A stretch of 64,000 nucleotides of DNA from an uncultured Mucispirillum sp. (GTDB taxonomy: Bacteria; Chrysiogenota; Deferribacteres; Deferribacterales; Mucispirillaceae), in the NCBI GenBank assembly GCA_944323205.1, contig CALURO010000006.1, positions 124,001-188,000 on the forward strand, written 5' to 3'. Below, one piece after another: positions 19,454 through 27,217 of this stretch; positions within the stretch are counted from its first letter, which is position 1; every line of letters begins with the position of its first letter. The notes below the pieces were generated by a model. It was not told the origin of the DNA. It was given only the letters and a program-made list of their open reading frames with translations, and did no database searches. The position numbers and the translations under genes were made by a program.

Positions 19454-19684
19454 AGCAATTCTCCTATTATAGATTTTGTTCATTATATTACCACATCTCT
19501 TTTCATATGACAAGTTTTTTTTGATAAAATATATAACTTTTTTTAAAAGATTATTATAAACCGCTTTTTTATCATACTTTTACAGCATTTTTGGATATTT
19601 GATACTATATTTTACAATTGTTAAATTTTTATATTATTCTTACATTTGTCAAACATATCACTGTCATTATGAATTTGTTACAGA

Positions 19685-20130
19685 CAAAGTAGTAATAGCT
19701 CCCAATAACCACTGTCATTCAAAATGACATATGTTTTTTTATCCATATCCACCTTGTCATTCAGAGCGTAGCGAAGAATCTGTTTAAACTTTTATTTTTA
19801 AATACATCCCTGTATTTAAAAAACCACGCAACTACGGAAGTAAATTCCTTGTTGCTCTCGCAAGCGACGGCTCGTCCTGAGCCTATCTTTAACATACAGG
19901 CTAGTAACCTTTATAGACTCTTCGGCTCGGTCTAGCCTGTGCGATTTCTGATTCCTCCCTATTCGGCGACTGAAAGGAGGACAGCTTTTTCCAACGAATA
20001 GGCAGGAAATAAAAAAGCTGGCTGGACGGGAAATCGGCAGTCCTCGCATAAACCGCTCGTCTGAGTGACATATGTTTTTTTATCCATACCCACCTTGTCA
20101 TTCAGAGCGATAGCGAAGAATCTTATAACA
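19685..20130. repeat. interspersed palindromic repeat array, cluster 4
   Basis: Copies of GTCATTCA-type arms begin near 19711, 19756 and 20096. The middle copy carries both the ACTACGGAAGTAAATTCC block and a long CCTCCCTATTCGG block with an extra insertion (GCGACTGAAAGGAGGACAGC). The 230 bp between the PKD gene start and this array (19454-19684) show nothing I recognise. Open frames through this block are repeat shadows. Confidence 0.8.
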
Positions 20131-20188
20131 TACTAGTTAGTAAAAATCTTAAAAACAAAAATTATTTTATATGCAGAGCAAAAAAGAC

Positions 20189-20217
20189 TTGAAATTATAT
20201 AAAATATTAACTATATT
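20189..20217 (+). promoter_or_regulatory. sRNA1 promoter
   Basis: TTGAAA (20189-20194), a 17-base AT-rich spacer and TATATT (20212-20217) form a near-consensus sigma-70 promoter. Transcription should start near 20224. The identical promoter occurs in unit 2. Confidence 0.75.
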
Positions 20218-20223
20218 AAAAGT

Positions 20224-20320
20224 AGCACAGGGGACTGGGGTAGCAGTCCTCGAGGGCTATCTAATTAATTAGCTTAACTAAAATAACCACTTAGTCGGTC
20301 TAGGTGGTTATTTCTTTTTT
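20224..20320 (+). ncRNA. candidate antitoxin sRNA1
   Basis: A predicted RNA of about 97 bases runs from the promoter at 20189-20217 to the hairpin/T-run terminator at 20281-20320. It has a 5' hairpin (GGACTG/CAGTCC) and contains no open frame worth noting. Its last 40 bases are perfectly complementary to the 3' end of the convergent toxin mRNA. The terminator loop also carries TTAGTCG (20291-20297), repeated in the toxin leader at 20418-20424. Because the two RNAs run in opposite directions, this repeat makes them complementary there too. The role is inferred from layout. Confidence 0.6.
20281..20320. terminator. bidirectional terminator of unit 1
   Basis: AAATAACCAC and GTGGTTATTT-type arms flank the loop TTAGTCGGTCTA, followed on the plus strand by CTTTTTT. 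The toxin stop codon (20308-20310) lies inside the right arm, so both convergent RNAs end in the same hairpin. Confidence 0.75.
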
Positions 20321-20388
20321 AACAAGAAAATTATAGTAGCCAAAATACATACAAAAGCAATAAAGCTGATATAGTCTTCTGTTACCAT
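20308..20388 (-). CDS. 26-residue membrane peptide, candidate type I toxin 1
   Basis: This tiny gene is too short for usual ORF callers. The peptide begins MVTEDYISFIAFV, continues as a hydrophobic helix (ISFIAFVCILATIIFLL) and ends in KKK, the pattern of type I toxin peptides that insert into the inner membrane. The leader is about 95 bases. Its AAAGGGGG ribosome site, six bases before the ATG, pairs with an upstream CUCCCUUU, with ACCATA/TATGGT extending the stem, so translation should be repressed in the full-length mRNA. The bulge in that hairpin (CGACUAA) is complementary to the sRNA1 terminator loop. A non-toxic membrane peptide is possible. Confidence 0.65.
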   Translation of the reverse strand: MVTEDYISFIAFVCILATIIFLLKKK

Positions 20389-20481
20389 AAGACACCCCCT
20401 TTACCATAAAAATATGGTTAGTCGAAAAGGGAGAACCAACCGACCCAGTCGCACCTGTGCAGGACATATTCAACTAGATAG

Positions 20482-20520
20482 CCCTGTATAATATAAACAC
20501 CAAAAAGAAAAAAATTACAA
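20482..20520 (-). promoter_or_regulatory. toxin 1 promoter
   Basis: On the minus strand, TTGTAA (20515-20520) lies 19 bases before TATATT (20490-20495), or 17 before the weaker TTTATA. Transcription would start near 20484, giving a leader of about 95 bases. The block is repeated identically before toxin 2. Confidence 0.55.
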
Positions 20521-20651
20521 GGTAAATTTATGATATACTATGTAACTCAAAGGCGGAGAGTCTGTAAACTTTATAAGCTTGAATGTTATGAACATTTAAG
20601 ATAGTCAAAAATTTGATAAAAAAATTATTTTATATGCAGAGCAAAAAAGAC

Positions 20652-20680
20652 TTGAAATTATATAAAATATTAACTATATT
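20652..20680 (+). promoter_or_regulatory. sRNA2 promoter
   Basis: TTGAAA (20652-20657), a 17-base spacer and TATATT (20675-20680). It is identical to the sRNA1 promoter within a 76-78 bp repeated block. Predicted start is near 20687. Confidence 0.75.
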
Positions 20681-20686
20681 AAAAGT

Positions 20687-20782
20687 AGCACAGGGGACTG
20701 GATCGGTCAGCCCCTGATGTGAAATTTTAAAGAAATATCTTAAAATAACCACCTGCAGAGCAAGTTAGGTGGTTATTTTTTT
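20687..20782 (+). ncRNA. candidate antitoxin sRNA2
   Basis: A predicted RNA of about 96 bases ends at a strong hairpin (AAATAACCACCT with AGGTGGTTATTT) plus seven T. Its first 17 bases match sRNA1, then it diverges. TAACCACC (20746-20753) recurs in the toxin 2 leader at 20909-20916, and CCACCT (20749-20754) recurs at 20854-20859. The sRNA is therefore complementary to the toxin leader and to its AGGTGG next to the start codon, which would allow translation block by pairing. Confidence 0.6.
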
Positions 20783-20784
20783 AT
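20742..20784. terminator. bidirectional terminator of unit 2
   Basis: A 12-bp stem AAATAACCACCT/AGGTGGTTATTT with a 12-base loop is followed by TTTTTTT on the plus strand. The toxin 2 stop codon (20773-20775) is inside the right arm, as in unit 1. Confidence 0.8.
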
Positions 20785-20850
20785 ATAAAAAAATATGACT
20801 GCTATTATAAGCACACATATTAAATATGTGATATGACTTTCATATATCAT
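20773..20850 (-). CDS. 25-residue membrane peptide, candidate type I toxin 2
   Basis: The peptide begins MIYESHITYLICV, has a hydrophobic core (YLICVLIIAVIFFYI) and ends in KK. It shares design but little sequence with the unit 1 peptide: an acidic residue near the N-terminus, one cysteine in the helix, and a lysine tail. A very strong ribosome site, AGGAGGTGG, lies just before the ATG. The predicted mRNA (start near 20946) opens with a stable 5' stem CTAGGC/GCCTAG. Upstream leader hairpins (ATCC/GGAT, CCG/CGG) are present. Divergence from unit 1 within identical promoters suggests selection for separate cognate pairs. Confidence 0.65.
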   Translation of the reverse strand: MIYESHITYLICVLIIAVIFFYIKK

Positions 20851-20944
20851 AAGCCACCTCCTAATTTATTCCGAACGGTTAATCCGAATGGATAAAAAGA
20901 AAGGCAGCTAACCACCAGCCCGCACTGTGCTACTAGGCATAAAG

Positions 20945-20982
20945 CCTAGATAATATAAACACCAAAAAGAAAAAAATTACAA
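20945..20982 (-). promoter_or_regulatory. toxin 2 promoter
   Basis: On the minus strand, TTGTAA (20977-20982) lies 19 bases before TATATT (20952-20957), the same block as before toxin 1. The predicted transcript starts within the 5' stem CTAGGC/GCCTAG at 20933-20949. Confidence 0.55.
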
Positions 20983-21020
20983 GGTAAATTTGTGATATAC
21001 TATGTAACTCAAAGGCGGAG

Positions 21021-21500
21021 CTGAAAAGTATATATAGGTGCAGGATGTACCGTCGCTTGCGAGAGCAACAAGGAATTTATTTCCGTAGTTGCGTAGTTTT
21101 TTAAATACAGGGGAGCGTCTTTTGCGACGCAAGCATTTCCCGACTGGATAAGGAGGAAATAGAAATGCGTAGCTGGAAAGTATTTAAAAATAAAAGTTTA
21201 AATAGATTCTTCGCTATCGCTCTGAATGACAAGGTGGGTGGAACTATGATATCTATATCTCATACCGTAGCTAAAAAGTCCATAATTTTTATATGCTTGA
21301 ATGTTATGAACATTTAAGATAGTCAAAAATTTGATAAAAAAATTATTTTATATAAGGATTTACGAATTTATTTCGGAAATCCGCTAAATAAAAAATACAC
21401 GGATGTATTTTTTATTATTGTTTAATAAGATTCTTCGCTATCGCTCTGAATGACAAGGTGGGTAAAACTTTAATATCTGCATCTCATACCGTAGCTAAAA
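21021..21500. repeat. interspersed repeat cluster 5, inverted orientation, plus remnant of unit flank
   Basis: Palindromic-repeat arms appear inverted here (TCGCTATCGCTCTGAATGAC ending near 21231 and again near 21455). An inverted copy of the ACTACGGAAGTAAATTCC block lies near 21060-21100. Bases about 21293-21355 repeat the sequence that precedes sRNA unit 2 (20571-20635, with GAATGTTATGAACATTTAAG), so a third unit may have been lost. From 21500 to 21763 I see nothing recognisable. Confidence 0.7.
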
Positions 21501-21763
21501 AGTCCATAATTTTTATAAGCTGGTGAGATTAAGTATCTTTTAAAAAATGCATTGACAAGCAATGTTAACAGCAGAGAAATATATATGAATGGTATAGACC
21601 ACAGCTACTATTACGAAAGATATACTGCTTTTAAAACTGAAGATTTATAATAATTATAAATATTAGTAAATTTACACCGCATATTTTTAAATTCTTAGCT
21701 TGCTAAATGCTCGCCTAAATGACTGTGGTATATTTAGATAAAAACAAATAAACCTGCTCTTTT

Positions 21764-22978
21764 TTACTCATGATGAAGTGCATCTATAGGGTTTAATCGT
21801 GATGCTTTTCTTGCAGGCAGATATCCAAAAACTATTCCTATAAAGCCCGAAAAAATAAATGAAATTGTAGCAATCTTTACATCAAATGTAAATGGAATAT
21901 GCAGTTTTGCAGAAAGCAGTAGTGTCATAAAAAAGCCAAATATTACACCTATTAACCCGCCTACTGCACTTATTGTGGCACTTTCTACTAAAAACTGTAA
22001 AAGCACTTCCTTTTCTAATGCACCGATTGCAAGCCGTGTGCCTATTTCTCTCGTTCTTTCTGTTACAGATACAAGCATAATATTCATAATACCTATACCA
22101 CCAACAAGCAGGCTGACACCTGCAACTGCTCCAATAAATACAGTCATACCGCCGATAGATTTTTCTACTGTCTGCTGTATCTCTTTCGTGCTTTGTATTT
22201 CAAAAGTATCCTTTGATTTATCAGGAATATTACGCATATGCCTTAATATTACTGCAATCTGCTCTGATGCTACTTTATAATCTACATCTTCATTTAAAGA
22301 TACCATTATTGTTTTAATGTTATATATTGAATCACTAGGGCTTATGCTTCTTTGAAAAGCTTTAAGCGGCATTAAAATAACATCATCCTGGTCGTTTCCT
22401 CTGCCGCCCTGACCTTTACTTTCAAGCACTCCAACAACATCACATACAACTGAGCCTACCTTTAATCTTGCACCTATCGGGCTTATCTGCCCCAGCAGAT
22501 TTTTTCTAACACTTTCACCTATAATACATGTATTTGTACCTGCAACATATTCTTTATTTTCAAAATTTCTGCCCTCTGCAATTTTCCAGTCCACTGCTGT
22601 AAAATAACCATCTGTTACACCTGATACAGAAGTCTGAACATTTTTATTCATATATTTTGCAACTGCTGTGCTTACATTAGTTGGTGCAATAGCTCTGATA
22701 CCCGGCACTCTGTCTTCAATAGTTTCTACTTCTTTCATAGTGAAATTACGGCTTTTACTTGTGCCGCTTGGGTTTAAATGGGGCGGTGCATGTATCATCA
22801 AAAGGTTGCTGCCAAGACTTTCTATAGCTTCTTTAATCATAGCCTGAGTGCCGTTGCCTAAATTAATCATAATAATAACAGCACCAACACCAATAATAAC
22901 ACCAAGCATAGTTAAAAAAGCCCTTAAATAGTTTCTGCTGATTTGTCTAACGGCTAAAAATACAGCATTAAATATCAT
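21764..22978 (-). CDS. MacB-type ABC transporter permease
   Basis: This is the membrane subunit of a MacAB-TolC-type tripartite transporter. These systems use ATP-driven conformational change in the inner membrane to push substrates from the periplasm through a TolC duct. It has 404 residues: a first membrane helix (LRAFLTMLGVIIGVGAVIIM), a MacB periplasmic core domain (about 45-240), then the FtsX domain with three helices (about 275-400), including VGGIGIMNIMLVSVTERTREIGTRLAIGA. Its ATPase is a separate gene, unlike E. coli MacB, where both are fused. The start overlaps the ATPase gene stop by 4 bases, the end of a four-gene operon. Substrate unknown. Confidence 0.93.
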   Translation of the reverse strand: MIFNAVFLAVRQISRNYLRAFLTMLGVIIGVGAVIIMINLGNGTQAMIKEAIESLGSNLLMIHAPPHLNPSGTSKSRNFTMKEVETIEDRVPGIRAIAPTNVSTAVAKYMNKNVQTSVSGVTDGYFTAVDWKIAEGRNFENKEYVAGTNTCIIGESVRKNLLGQISPIGARLKVGSVVCDVVGVLESKGQGGRGNDQDDVILMPLKAFQRSISPSDSIYNIKTIMVSLNEDVDYKVASEQIAVILRHMRNIPDKSKDTFEIQSTKEIQQTVEKSIGGMTVFIGAVAGVSLLVGGIGIMNIMLVSVTERTREIGTRLAIGALEKEVLLQFLVESATISAVGGLIGVIFGFFMTLLLSAKLHIPFTFDVKIATISFIFSGFIGIVFGYLPARKASRLNPIDALHHE

Positions 22979-23667
22979 CTTAAAACAGCCTCCGCTGTGT
23001 TTATCTCGCCATCTCTAAAATGGACTTCCCTTGTGGCATACTGTGCCATATCAGGCTCATGAGTAACCATTAATATAGTTATGCCTAACTCTTTATTTAG
23101 ATTAGAAAGTATTTCCATAATCTCTACACTTCGTTTTGTATCTAAGTTTCCTGTCGGCTCATCTGCTAACAAAAATAATGGATTTGATGCGATAGCTCTT
23201 GCTATTGCTACCCGCTGCTGCTGACCACCTGAAAGCTGAGCACTTGTATGCTTTTCCCATTCTAAAAGACCGACCATATCAAGAGCCTGTCTTGCTTTTT
23301 CACGCCTTTGTTTTTTAGGCACTCCCCTGTATAATAAAGGCAGTTCCACATTTTCAAGAGCGGTAGTTCTTGCAAGCAGATTAAAGCCTTGAAAGATAAA
23401 ACCTATATAGTTTCTTCTTAAAAGTGCTGTTTCATTCCTGTTAAGAGAAAATACATCTACCCCGTTAAAGAAATATGAGCCTTTTGTAGCTTTATCAAGG
23501 CAGCCTAAAATATTTGCCATAGTAGATTTTCCACTGCCTGATGGCCCCATAAGTGCAACAAATTCACCCTCATTAATATCTAAATCAATACCCTTTAATG
23601 CAAGGAATGAATTTTCGCCACTGCCATATACTTTTACAATATTTCTTAACTTAATAAAATCACTCAT
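22975..23667 (-). CDS. MacB/LolD-type ABC transporter ATPase
   Basis: This 230-residue ATPase powers the adjacent permease. All ABC motifs are intact: Walker A GPSGSGKST (about residue 40), Q-loop FIFQGFNLL, signature LSGGQQQR (about 140), Walker B LFLLADEPTGNLD and the switch histidine VTHEP. It overlaps the adaptor gene upstream and the permease gene downstream by four bases each, typical of coupled translation. Sequence alone cannot separate MacB-like efflux from LolD-like lipoprotein release, but the adaptor and TolC partners argue for efflux. Confidence 0.95.
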   Translation of the reverse strand: MSDFIKLRNIVKVYGSGENSFLALKGIDLDINEGEFVALMGPSGSGKSTMANILGCLDKATKGSYFFNGVDVFSLNRNETALLRRNYIGFIFQGFNLLARTTALENVELPLLYRGVPKKQRREKARQALDMVGLLEWEKHTSAQLSGGQQQRVAIARAIASNPLFLLADEPTGNLDTKRSVEIMEILSNLNKELGITILMVTHEPDMAQYATREVHFRDGEINTAEAVLR

Positions 23668-24914
23668 ATTCTTCTTTTCATACTTGTAATAATGTTATCA
23701 TCAGGAGTTATGCCTTCAAGCACCTGCACATTTTTGCCATCACTTACACCTGTTACAATTTTCCTAAGTTCAGGAACACCATTTACTAATACATAAACTT
23801 CTGCATTTTTTGATACATCTGTATTTACCTTATTGGATTGCTGTCTTCTTCCCGGTGGGCCTTGCAGCATAGCTGGTCTTTTGCCTGCTTCAGATGTATC
23901 TTCTACAATAGGATGAAAAAATAAGGCTGCCACAGGTATAAGCATAGCATTTTCTGCCGCTTCTGTTTCAATATCTGCTGTGGCACTCATTCCTGAGCGA
24001 AGTTTTAAGTCTTTATTATCTATATATATAGTTGTTTCATAGCTGACAATATTATCATCTGACTCCGTAGAGCCTTTATTTACTCTATATATAGTTGATA
24101 CAAACTCATCTTCTGGGAAAGTATCAACAGTAAAGCGGACTTTTTGGTTTTCTGCCACTTTCCCCACATCTGCTTCTGATACATTTACAACTAACTTCAT
24201 TTTCTCTAAATTTTCTGCTATTACAAAAAGCTCTGGTGTAGAAAATGATGCGGCAACAGTCTGACCTGCATCTATACTTCTTGTTAAAACAACACCGTCA
24301 ATAGGGCTTGTAATAATCGAGTTTTTTAAATCAATTTTTGAACTGTTTAAGTTTGTTTCCACTTCTATAATAGATGCTTCTTTTACTAAAACATCAGCTT
24401 GTGCAGTATCAAGCTCCATTTTTGCATTATCAAGCTCTGTTTTAGAAGGAGATTTGCCACCTGTTGCATCATAGACCTGTTTTAACCTGTCATAATTCAG
24501 TTTTTTATTATTATACTGCACCCGCGAAGAATTAAGAGTAGCTTTGGCAGAATTAAGCTGAGCTTCATAACGGGCAATAGTCTGGTTTATAGTATCAGGG
24601 TTAATTATCGCTAAAATATCACCTTTTTTCACTTCGTCGTTTTCTTCTACAAATACCGCAGAAATAGTGCCTGAAACCTGACTGCCTATTAATACTTCAT
24701 TAGTAGCAGAAATGGTGCCTGTTGCACTGACAAGTGATGATACATTACCTATATGTGCTTTTTCTGTAGTATATATATATGCAGGACCCTTATCCCTAAA
24801 TATATAGTATAAAACAGCTGATATTATTAAAATAACTACAGCAGATGTAATAATAATGGATTTTTTAGTCCTTTTAGGACGAAGTGTTTTATACATTTCT
24901 TCTGTGTTGAGCAT
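23664..24914 (-). CDS. MacA-type periplasmic adaptor (membrane fusion protein)
   Basis: This 416-residue HlyD/MacA-family adaptor links the inner-membrane pump to the TolC duct. It has one N-terminal membrane helix (SIIITSAVVILIISAVLYYIF, about 19-39). A biotinyl-lipoyl half (GTISATNEVLIGSQVSGTI) is followed by a coiled-coil hairpin (about 110-200: INQTIARYEAQLNSAKATL onward), the second lipoyl half (SPIDGVVLTRSIDAGQTV) and a beta-barrel domain. A Gln/Arg/Pro-rich insert (about 335-350, GPPGRRQQSN) is unusual. The ATG overlaps the TolC gene stop (TAATG). Confidence 0.93.
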   Translation of the reverse strand: MLNTEEMYKTLRPKRTKKSIIITSAVVILIISAVLYYIFRDKGPAYIYTTEKAHIGNVSSLVSATGTISATNEVLIGSQVSGTISAVFVEENDEVKKGDILAIINPDTINQTIARYEAQLNSAKATLNSSRVQYNNKKLNYDRLKQVYDATGGKSPSKTELDNAKMELDTAQADVLVKEASIIEVETNLNSSKIDLKNSIITSPIDGVVLTRSIDAGQTVAASFSTPELFVIAENLEKMKLVVNVSEADVGKVAENQKVRFTVDTFPEDEFVSTIYRVNKGSTESDDNIVSYETTIYIDNKDLKLRSGMSATADIETEAAENAMLIPVAALFFHPIVEDTSEAGKRPAMLQGPPGRRQQSNKVNTDVSKNAEVYVLVNGVPELRKIVTGVSDGKNVQVLEGITPDDNIITSMKRRI

Positions 24915-26308
24915 TATAATTCTCCCTGCTGCTGTTTCGGTGAAAAGCTGCCACCAAAGGCTTTATAAAGCATTATTGATGATGATATATTCTCATACCA
25001 TGCAGAATAAAAGGATATATATGTATTTAGAAAATCATTTTGTGCATTTAAATATTCTACATCATCTATCAGTCCTGCTTTCCAGCGTGATTCTAATATT
25101 TCCATAGATATTTTCGCATTTTCTAAAATATCCTTTGTATTGCCGTAAGATTTATTAGATGATGACATTGCAAAACTGGCATCTTCTATATCACTTACTG
25201 CTGTATTTATAGATTTCTGTAATGTTAATTCTGCCTGCTTAACTGTTTCTTCCTGCATTTTAAGTTGAGCATATAATTCCTGTCTGTTTAAAATCGGTGC
25301 TGCAAGGGACATACCTATCTGCCATACTAAATCACCGATACCAGTAGATGATGCAAGCAGCTGACCTAAGTTCCCGTTAATAGAAAGGCTTGGAAGAAGT
25401 GACATTTTTTTATTATAATGGTTATAAAGTTCACTGTTTAATGTATAAACTGATGCTCGCACATCAGGTCTATTTAATATTACTTCCGCAGGAATATCAT
25501 GTATTTTTGGAATAGCTGGAGAAAATGCAGTATTATATACCATATCAGTAGTAAGATTTATGTCTTTATTATTTATAAGAGCGTAAAGTGCATTTTTATT
25601 CTGCTCTAATTCTAACTGATACTGCTGAACATTATTTTGACCATTTAAATAATCCATAGTTGTTTCAATATAGGTTGATTCATCTACAAGCCCTACACTT
25701 CGCATTTGTGTATAAATATCAAGTATCATCTTATAATTTTCAAGCATTTTACTGGCAAAAAAAACCTGAGCGGCTGCCTTCCTTATAGAAAAATAATAAG
25801 ATGCTGCATCTGCTGCTAATGTCACCTGGCCATTTATATAATTTTCTTCTGCATATTTTATTAATTCTTTTTGAGACCTGCGAAGTGCATCAAGCTTGCC
25901 ATAAATATCTACTTCCCATGATAAATTAAGGCTGCCGTTTAAACCGTCACTACTTTCTCCATAAGAATAATCAAGAGAGCCTGAAACCTGTGGTATCATA
26001 GCACCAGTTGCACTTTTTAATTGATAGCGTGCCTGTTTGATTCTAGATAATAATATCAGCAAATCAGGGTTTTCCTGCGATGCCATATCTAAAATAGAAA
26101 TAAAACTGTCATCTGGCAGCATAGATTTCATTTCTGCAACAGGGTCTTTATATGATAAAGTTACTTTGTTACTGTTTAAATCATCAATATATGATGTATT
26201 TCTAAAAGTATCAGGAAGACTGTATGCTGACTTTATTTCATCATCAGTCATTGTATGAACACAGCCGTAAAGTAAAACCAGTATTAAAACACTATATAAA
26301 TATTTCAT
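24914..26308 (-). CDS. TolC/NodT-family outer-membrane efflux lipoprotein
   Basis: This 464-residue outer-membrane factor forms the exit duct of the MacAB-type pump encoded downstream. A lipoprotein signal (VLILVLLYGC, Cys at 16) indicates the NodT/RND-type acylated subgroup. Two long helical repeats typical of OEP domains are present, with DLLILLSRIKQARYQL, LSWEVDIYGKLDALRRSQKE and IMQ-like helices around 330-420. RPDVRASVYTLNSE is a conserved OEP signature. It is first in the operon; the following genes overlap, so all four are probably expressed together. The 169 bp upstream separates it from tpx. Confidence 0.93.
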   Translation of the reverse strand: MKYLYSVLILVLLYGCVHTMTDDEIKSAYSLPDTFRNTSYIDDLNSNKVTLSYKDPVAEMKSMLPDDSFISILDMASQENPDLLILLSRIKQARYQLKSATGAMIPQVSGSLDYSYGESSDGLNGSLNLSWEVDIYGKLDALRRSQKELIKYAEENYINGQVTLAADAASYYFSIRKAAAQVFFASKMLENYKMILDIYTQMRSVGLVDESTYIETTMDYLNGQNNVQQYQLELEQNKNALYALINNKDINLTTDMVYNTAFSPAIPKIHDIPAEVILNRPDVRASVYTLNSELYNHYNKKMSLLPSLSINGNLGQLLASSTGIGDLVWQIGMSLAAPILNRQELYAQLKMQEETVKQAELTLQKSINTAVSDIEDASFAMSSSNKSYGNTKDILENAKISMEILESRWKAGLIDDVEYLNAQNDFLNTYISFYSAWYENISSSIMLYKAFGGSFSPKQQQGEL

Positions 26309-26421
26309 TTTTAACCTTTTATTTGTATATAATAGGAAATGATTTCTTTTATCACAAAAAAGTTTTAAAATAAAACAAAAAAATAAAATATGTTCATAAA
26401 GGCGACAAATTTATATAAATA

Positions 26422-26452
26422 AAGGACAGCTTTTCACTGCCCCTTTACTATG
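26422..26452 (-). terminator. hairpin after tpx
   Basis: On the minus strand, AAAGGGGCAG and CTGTCCTTT can pair (with one G-T/bulge position) and are followed by ATTTAT, 26 bases past the tpx stop. This is a plausible but imperfect terminator. Confidence 0.5.
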
Positions 26453-26477
26453 TGTAATAACTTGATGAATTTTTAAA

Positions 26478-26981
26478 TTATAATGCTTTTTTAACTGCTT
26501 CTAATGCTGCATCATAGTTTGGCTCATGAGTAACTTCCGACACAAGCTCAGAATATACTAAACTGCCAGTTTTATCATATACAAAAATACTTCTTGCAAG
26601 AAGTCTTAATTCTTTTATTAAAATACCATAATTTTTACCAAACTCTGCGCTGTAATGGTCTGATAATGTTTCCACATTTTTCACACCAGCTGCACCACAC
26701 CACCTGCCTTGTGCAAATGGTAAATCAAGGCTTACTGCAACTATGCGAACATCATCTGATAAAGATGCTGCTTTTTCATTGAATTTTCTAACTTCCATAT
26801 CACATACACCAGTATCAAGAGATGGAACTGCAACAAGCACTAATACCTTGCCTTCATAATCTTTTTGAGTTTTAGTAGATAAATCATTAGCAAGTAATGA
26901 AAAATCTTTAATTTTAGAGTTAAGTGCAGGCATATTACCTTCTAAATGTAAAACATTGCCTTGAAAAGTAACTGTATTCAT
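26478..26981 (-). CDS. tpx: thiol peroxidase (atypical 2-Cys peroxiredoxin)
   Basis: Tpx reduces hydrogen peroxide and alkyl hydroperoxides with electrons from thioredoxin. At 167 residues it has the standard length. The peroxidatic cysteine is in VPSLDTGVCDMEVRKF (near residue 60), with the Thr and Arg that complete the active site, and the resolving cysteine is in GRWCGAAGV (near residue 94). A GAGGT ribosome site precedes the ATG. The gene has its own terminator-like hairpin, so it is probably monocistronic. With the msrAB gene at 34.7 kb it shows oxidant defence. Confidence 0.96.
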   Translation of the reverse strand: MNTVTFQGNVLHLEGNMPALNSKIKDFSLLANDLSTKTQKDYEGKVLVLVAVPSLDTGVCDMEVRKFNEKAASLSDDVRIVAVSLDLPFAQGRWCGAAGVKNVETLSDHYSAEFGKNYGILIKELRLLARSIFVYDKTGSLVYSELVSEVTHEPNYDAALEAVKKAL

Positions 26982-27217
26982 TATTTTTACCTCTTTATTT
27001 TATACCAAAATTATCTTATTTAAAATATAAAATATCTTCAATATATAAACCTTTTACTTACATACTTTCTTCATATTTATCTGACATACTATAAACAAAA
27101 AAAAATTACAAACTTATTAAAATAAATCATAGTAAGCCAAAAAAATTACTTGAAAGATAAAAAAAACAGTTATATATATTTTTTAAAACAAAGATTATAT
27201 TGGGAAAGAAGAAAGAT

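Larger units (their letters stand above)
20160..21020. other. tandem convergent peptide/sRNA locus (candidate type I toxin-antitoxin pair)
   Basis: Two units with a 463-bp period each carry, left to right, a rightward sRNA promoter, a rightward sRNA, a shared bidirectional hairpin terminator, a leftward 25-26 codon membrane-peptide gene, a long leader and a leftward promoter. Both promoter blocks are essentially identical between units (20160-20235 with 20623-20698; 20487-20557 with 20950-21020), while peptide and sRNA cores have diverged. The design matches the Enterococcus par/Fst type I system: convergent RNAs overlapping at a terminator, with short direct repeats giving antisense pairing. 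Assignment as toxin-antitoxin is inference from architecture. Confidence 0.7.

Noticed and set aside
19816..20101. Overlapping minus-strand frames encoding Arg/Ser-rich peptides
   Set aside because: They read through the inserted repeat block of cluster 4, have no ribosome sites and recur in pieces at other repeat copies.
20224..20320. sRNA1 as a coding gene
   Set aside because: No start codon with a ribosome site and open frame is present; only a 5' hairpin and terminator are visible.
26982..27217. Possible TPP riboswitch before the acyl-CoA synthetase-thiC pair
   Set aside because: No CTGAGA or ACCTGA core is present; the region is simple AT-rich DNA.
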